Positions 59,238 through 64,000 of a stretch of 64,000 bases of DNA are shown here, one piece after another. The notes under the pieces were generated by a model, which was given only the letters and a program-made list of their open reading frames with translations, was not told the origin of the DNA and searched no databases. Positions within the stretch are counted from its first letter, which is position 1, and each line of letters begins with the position of its first letter. The position numbers and the translations under genes were made by a program. This DNA is from Monosporascus cannonballus (Eukaryota; Ascomycota; Sordariomycetes; Xylariales): contig QJNS01000079.1 of NCBI GenBank assembly GCA_004154925.1, positions 62,001-126,000 of the forward strand, written 5' to 3'.

Positions 59238-60799
59238 TACCTTATTTTAATTTCATTCTAATAGTAATAATAATATGTCGTATTTTTCTTTAATACCCGT
59301 TTTTTTTATATTTTATTTCTTTAGGTAATAAGGTATTTATCGTATTTTTATGCTTATATTCGTTATTATTATTAATCGAATATTAAAATCTTAATTCTTG
59401 TTTTTTATTTATTAATAAAAAATTAAACGAACTTTACCTAATTAATTTTTTTATTAATTAAAATTCCGTACTGGCATATTTATGGTAATCCTAAGATTAT
59501 ATTATAATTCTTAAGTAAAACGATATCGAAATTAATTATCTGGTATCGTCCTTTAACAAAAATTTCGAAATAATTAATTTCGCGTATAACTTTTCTGTTA
59601 TCGTAAGCAAATTCTTAACCTTCGGCATTCGTCGTTATATAAGGTTTTAACTTATATTTTTATGGCAATTTAAAGTTATTAACCATATCTGGTACAATAT
59701 AATTTCCGTTTAAAGCTCCGTAATCTACTATTACGGTATATTAATACGTTCCGATTCGTATTTCTAAAATAATAAGATCGTTAACGTTTCCTATTATTAT
59801 ATTTAAAACCTTTTTTAAAAATTCTTTTTAATTTCTTTAAGTTTCGTTATCTTACAGCTTTTTTACAAATAACCTTTTTCTTTTAATTCCTATTCGAATT
59901 TATTAAACCTTATTTATGTTTTTTCGTTTAACGCGTTAAATTACTATATTTATCATTATTGCTAGCGTATTATTTTTTCAAATTATATCAGCTATTCTTA
60001 ATTTTATAACAATTCCTTTTCTTATTAAATAAACTTTTTTTTATGTTTGTAATTATATCCCATTATACGTTATTTCGATTATCGTTCCAAAAATCTCCTA
60101 TAAATCAACGTATTTCTTCTTTAATAGCTTTCCTTTTATAAAGGTTTGCCGTAAATGCCAATTCGAAATAAAAATTCGTAATAACTTTCTGACAATATTT
60201 TTCTATCGTACGCTAAATCAACTTTTTTTCCGTTTGGTAATTATATTATTCATAATAACAAAAAGGGTTTTTTTACGGATATTATTTTTTTTCAGGCTAA
60301 CTTTTTATTTCGGCCAATTATTAAATATTTTTTAAGGTTATGGTTCGAAATTATCAATATTATTATTTATTATTTTTACTATGCCCGGTACGGTTTGGAA
60401 AATCAAATTTTTCGTAATATATGCGGGCAATTCGTACATAAATATATTATTTCTATTTTTCGTAATCGGGATATTCTTGTCGTCGACAGTATATAACGTA
60501 TATTCTGCCGTATCGATTAAGTATTCCGGGACAAACTTTTTTTATTTAATTTTGGTACTTACGTAATTATCCTTATAGCGCTTTTTGCTATATTCGCAAT
60601 ACCTGCTAAGCCAGCTTTCTGGCTTTTTGCATTTTTCGTCGAATTTCTTATCGTAATGGTCCTAGTTGGACCTTTTGTCGTAAGCCTAATATATATTTGG
60701 CTTGGATTATGTTAATAACCTTATTATCGTTTTCTTAATTATTCCTAAATTATCCTTCCTATATAGGGGTCCAATTATTTTGTCGTGGTTTTTGGGTTT

Positions 60800-61650
60800 T
60801 TTATATTTATAGGCCTTATATTCCATTTTGCCGCAATTAAAGCACTTAATCTGGTTTTAATTTTATCTATGGGTAACGCCGAGTTCCATAGGTCCTAACG
60901 CCGTTCCGTAAGAAGTAAAAAGTACGTTTCGTTTTTTCCCCTAATTGGACTTATATTTCGAACGTAAAGCGTATTATTTTTTTTATTATTTTTTAAATTG
61001 TCGGTTATTAATCTTAATTACTTCTGTAATATACCGGTTTAGTGCAATTAATCGTTTAATCCGAATAATCTTATTTTTCATATTATTTTTTAATCCTTTA
61101 TAAAATATGTTAATAAGGACGTTAGTTTTGTTATTTCCCCATTTTGCCTTAACCGCAAAATTTTTAAAGGTTACGGCGTATTTGGATGCGGGTCCTTTTT
61201 ATCGGAATTACAGGAATTATTAAACTGTTAATCGTTTTTTATCCGGATTGCCGAAATTATCGCGTACTTTATTTTCGAAATTAGTATAAGCTGAAAAAAT
61301 CTTATTAATAAAGTTTTTTTTATTTATTTTTCTTATTTCCAGGAAATTTTTCATAATAAGCTTAAACTAATTAACCGTATCTTTTATTAGGCATATTTTT
61401 ATTATTAAGACCATATTCGCTAAGTTATTAAGGTTTAAAAAGCAAAGGTAAATTCGTGCCTAAATTAAAAAAGTTTAAAGGTTGCTTTTTTTATTATAAG
61501 GTTCCGGCTTTTTAGGTTTCATGCAGGCGAAAAAAAGTTAGGCAGGTAGCATAGCCCTAAATTGTCGAACTTTTTTTTTTAGCTTCCGAATTCGAGCCTA
61601 AAGCTATTAGATAAGGGTTTCCTAAATGCTGGTCGATATTTTAACAATAT
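60800..61650 (-). pseudogene. gag of C, degraded
   Basis: The knuckle QIKCFNCGKMEYKAYKYKK (about 60815-60855) has its first two Cys intact, His as Tyr and the last Cys as Tyr. The capsid block aligns with the clearer minus-strand frame of B0 at 36703-36909. Confidence 0.65.
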
Positions 61651-61699
61651 TAAGTGTTACTCAAAGTTTAACGATATTATTAAATAAAAGCTTATAACG

Positions 61700-62068
61700 T
61701 ATAACGAGTTATAAGGTTTAACTAATTATTAAACCTTAAGTTAACGGGTTTATATTAGCAGAAATATCGTAAGAATTTAAATAATAAATACAGTAACGTA
61801 TTACGTTTCGTAATGCCAAAAGTACCTTAGGTAACGATATTATATTGCCAGCTGGTACTATTTAGATTATGGAAATAATAAGCGTATATATTTTTATAAA
61901 TTAATTGGATTTTTATTGGATTTCGACGTTGTCACAGATCCAATGCTATTGGATTCGGTTGGTTTTGTATGGATTTATTTGAATCTTGATGCCAAGAGAG
62001 ATCCAAATTACGTAACTTTTTTGTGGGTCCAACCGTTTTCGTGGCTGATCTTGGGTTGGGTCGTAACA
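61700..62068 (-). repeat. Right LTR of C (5' LTR in element orientation)
   Basis: Aligns with 53524-53893 along its whole length. The distal half (61900-62068) retains many more G and C than the proximal half. Confidence 0.92.
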
Positions 62069-62073
62069 CTTAT

Positions 62074-64000
62074 AATAACTTATTAACGCCTTAAAGGCCC
62101 GCGCCGTTAATTTTAATATTTTTAACGTAAATTATTTAATTTTTATTGTTTATAACGTTATAATTATAACCTAATTAAGGTGTTATGATTAGCGAGATAT
62201 AATAAATTATTAAAACGGTCCAGGTAACCGTAAAAAAGGCCTTATAGGGTAAAAAAGCCGCTACCGTTATGCTTGCTGCCAAAAAGACGGAGGCCGACGC
62301 TGCTACTGTGGCGAAACGGCAGAAAAATAAGCGCCTTACTGCCAAACGCCTGGCCGCCGCCGCCGAGAAAAACGTTACGGCGGTCGACGACGCGACTAAT
62401 TACCTTACCGAGCTCGTGGCTGTGCAAAAGCGGACCGCCGACGCTTTTAAAAGTATCCAGATAGGGCTGGTTACCTTTTAAGAGTTTTACCGTAAGATTA
62501 TATATATCTTTATGTCTAATTATTAATAATGCCATAACCGTTACTTCGCTATTATTTAAAATGCTAATATTTTGCAAACGCTTTTTCGTAAGGGTTCGAT
62601 TTCTCTATTTAATAACGAAAAGGATGAAAATCTAAAGAAATAATAAAGGGGGTCGCTACTGGGTTATTATGTAATTTCGTCGTTTTTTTGAATTTTTTTA
62701 AGTTTTTAAATATCCGCCTAGCGTAATGCCGGAGTTTCGCTGATAGCTGGCCGCTTATTGCCTAAATAAATGGAATTATTATTTTTGTTTTATTTTATCT
62801 TTAAGTCTTTTTTATTGTTTTTTCGTATATCCGTTTTACTTTTTTATTTACCTTATTTAATAACTTTTATAAATTAATTTTGCTGTTATACCTTTTTTAC
62901 CGTATTAGGTATTACTTATTACGGTCGTATTTTTTATAGCTAAAATTTTTTTTTACCGAAATTTCTTAGAAAAAAATTATAAGTATTGGCAAAGAACCTA
63001 ATTTGCTATAGGGTAAATAGTGTCTAATTTTTGTCCGTTAGCAAACCGTATACGTTATTACATATTTTTCCACGTTTTGTTTTTCTATATTTTCTCAAAA
63101 ATAACTAGCATTTAACCGTTTAACGGTTTTGGAAACCCCTTAGTACTTTGCCGTTAGGTTATTATGGGTATTTCGTATCAACTTTTTTCATAATAAGTAA
63201 TTTTCGGATATATAAACCTATTTCTTAAACCGTAATAAGGAATTTTTATTTATTTGTCAAATATGCTTTATAACGGCCCACTTATTACGGCGTTATTTCT
63301 ATATTAAGGATTTCATAAAATCATTTTTTGTTAAGATATTCGTATAAATTTTACGATAACTTTTTTTAGCTTATTTTAATTTTTTTAATATAACTAATAT
63401 TAAAATATATTCTAGTTTTTGGGTTGCTTTTAGGTAATCGTTTACCCGTTAGCAACCCGGAACTTTTATTATTTTAATACGTATTATTAAAGGCCCCGCA
63501 GATATTGTTTTAAATTTCTCTAGGAAATAAGGTAAACCTTATTTATTTGCCTTTTGTTTTACAGATACGTTTTTTAAGTTCGGACGCCTTAATAATTTAT
63601 TTGTCGGATTTTGCCGGCTTTCCTTATAATAAATTTCGAAATCGAAATTAATTAATTATTTTATTTAATTTACTTATTTTATGTTCGCCTTAAATTTAAA
63701 TATTAAATATTTGTGATTTAAGTAGTCCGTAATTACTTAAATGGTTTATTTTAAATAAGATAAATAATACCGTTATTATTCGAAAACTTTTATATCTAAT
63801 TTACTTTCTTTTAATTCGAAGCTTAATTATTATTTCGAACTTAGGCCGAAAAATTAAGGCCTTTTATTTCGTAATCTGAACTTTTCGTACTTTAAATAGT
63901 ATATTATTCGACTTAGTTATTAGCGAATTACGGCTCTTTAGGTATTAATTTCCTTTATAATTGGGCTTTTTATACCTAAAATACTTTACTTCGGGATAAT
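62074..64000 (-). mobile_element. Ty3/Gypsy element D, interrupted by C and cut by the window end
   Basis: The minus strand shows Gypsy RNase H: at about 63650-63860 the degraded series LSFELKESKLDIKVFE, VITDYLNHKYLIF, and at about 63575-63610 RQNPTNKLLRRPNLK. The last corresponds to N-P-x-D-x-L-S-R-R-P-D, with Asp as Asn. Integrase should follow at 63400-62700. D differs from A and from B/C. Its RT and gag lie beyond 64000, and its 3' end probably lies left of C around 53230-53523. Confidence 0.7.
62200..62645 (+). pseudogene. Antisense coiled-coil-like accessory frame of element D
   Basis: A plus-strand frame, uninterrupted for 62269-62481, continues in the same frame upstream (TVQVTVKKAL, stop, GKKAAT) and downstream (EFYRKIIYIFMSNY, two stops, CHNRYFAII). 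Each stop is a plausible CAG/CAA-to-TAG/TAA change. The middle is Ala/Lys/Glu-rich (AAKKTEADAATVAKRQKN, KRLAAAAEKN, VDDATNYLTELVAVQKRTAD) and predicts a long helix. It lies between integrase and the 3' end, opposite to pol, as the zinc-cluster frames do in B0, B1 and C, but shares no sequence with them. The overlapping minus-strand 111-codon frame looks like a shadow. Confidence 0.5.

Larger units (their letters stand above)
54540..60000 (-). pseudogene. pol of C, degraded and split by a DNA transposon
   Basis: On the minus strand, integrase lies at about 56120-54540, RNase H at 56350-56120 and RT at 57380-56400, continuing upstream from 59240. Positions were assigned by alignment with B0 and B1. 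The RT box reads FVVCYFNDIF where B1 has FDDIL. The reading frame is broken by very many RIP stops and by the insertion 57386-59237. Confidence 0.65.
53524..62068 (-). mobile_element. Ty3/Gypsy element C, complete, with target duplication
   Basis: LTRs of about 370 bp lie at 53524-53893 and 61700-62068 (tgtgacgagctataggg...gggttgggtcgtaaca). They are flanked by a perfect 5-base duplication, cttat (53519-53523, 62069-62073). The pyrimidine run cgatctccttttttc next to the left LTR marks a minus-strand element. Subtracting the nested Fot1-like transposon leaves about 6.7 kb, the same as B1. Its gag knuckle (about 60815-60855) reads QIKCFNCGKMEYKAYK. In the RT box (near 56769-56774) the first Asp is Asn. 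It is heavily RIP-mutated. Confidence 0.92.

Overview
The window looks like a piece of a filamentous ascomycete genome (Pezizomycotina, most likely a Sordariomycete). Short spliceosomal introns with GTRNGT donors and CTRAY-type branch points sit in a GC-balanced gene island. On both sides lie very AT-rich blocks whose transposons carry C:G to T:A transitions on both strands, the signature of repeat-induced point mutation (RIP). The species cannot be told from the sequence alone.

Layout. 1-1150 is moderate-GC DNA without a gene. 1151-16104 is extremely AT-rich and holds a Fot1/Pot2-like transposon fossil (1443-3301), a 133-bp LTR-like unit (3961-4093), a Tc1-like fossil (7993-9361) and a diverged repeat pair (about 4150 and 15025). 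16105-23454 is a RIP-degraded plus-strand Ty3/Gypsy element (A) with 207-bp LTRs. 23455-37706 is a minus-strand Gypsy element (B0) interrupted by a second copy (B1, 25271-32997). B1 itself carries a 996-bp deletion derivative in the opposite orientation (26777-27772, duplicated target tatag). A 132-bp unit with target duplication gtttt sits in the B0 LTR.

38180-50351 is the gene island. It holds a Pth11-like/fungal rhodopsin-type membrane receptor gene with an unresolved 5' end, a frameshifted oligopeptide-transporter (OPT) pseudogene, a single-exon 931-codon disordered protein gene, a four-exon D-2-hydroxyacid dehydrogenase gene on the minus strand, and divergent from it a two-exon secreted cupin (DUF985-like) gene.

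50352-64000 returns to repeats: a chimeric solo LTR, a pogo/Fot-like transposase remnant, a GC-rich hairpin and poly-C patch, an ATT/AAT palindromic microsatellite, a complete Gypsy element C (53524-62068, target duplication cttat) interrupted by a 1.85-kb Fot1-like element (57386-59237), and the Gypsy element D (to the window end) into which C was inserted.

Main point of interest. Three related Gypsy copies (B0, B1, C) carry, between the 3' LTR and integrase and on the strand opposite gag-pol, a fossil reading frame with the spacing of a Zn2Cys6 zinc cluster (C-x2-C-x6-C-x8-C-x2-C-x6-C). Most of its cysteines are now tyrosine, exactly the change RIP makes. Element D has a different, coiled-coil-like antisense frame in the corresponding place. 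These look like accessory proteins of the retrotransposons. All element assignments rest on reading the sequence by eye; no searches were run.
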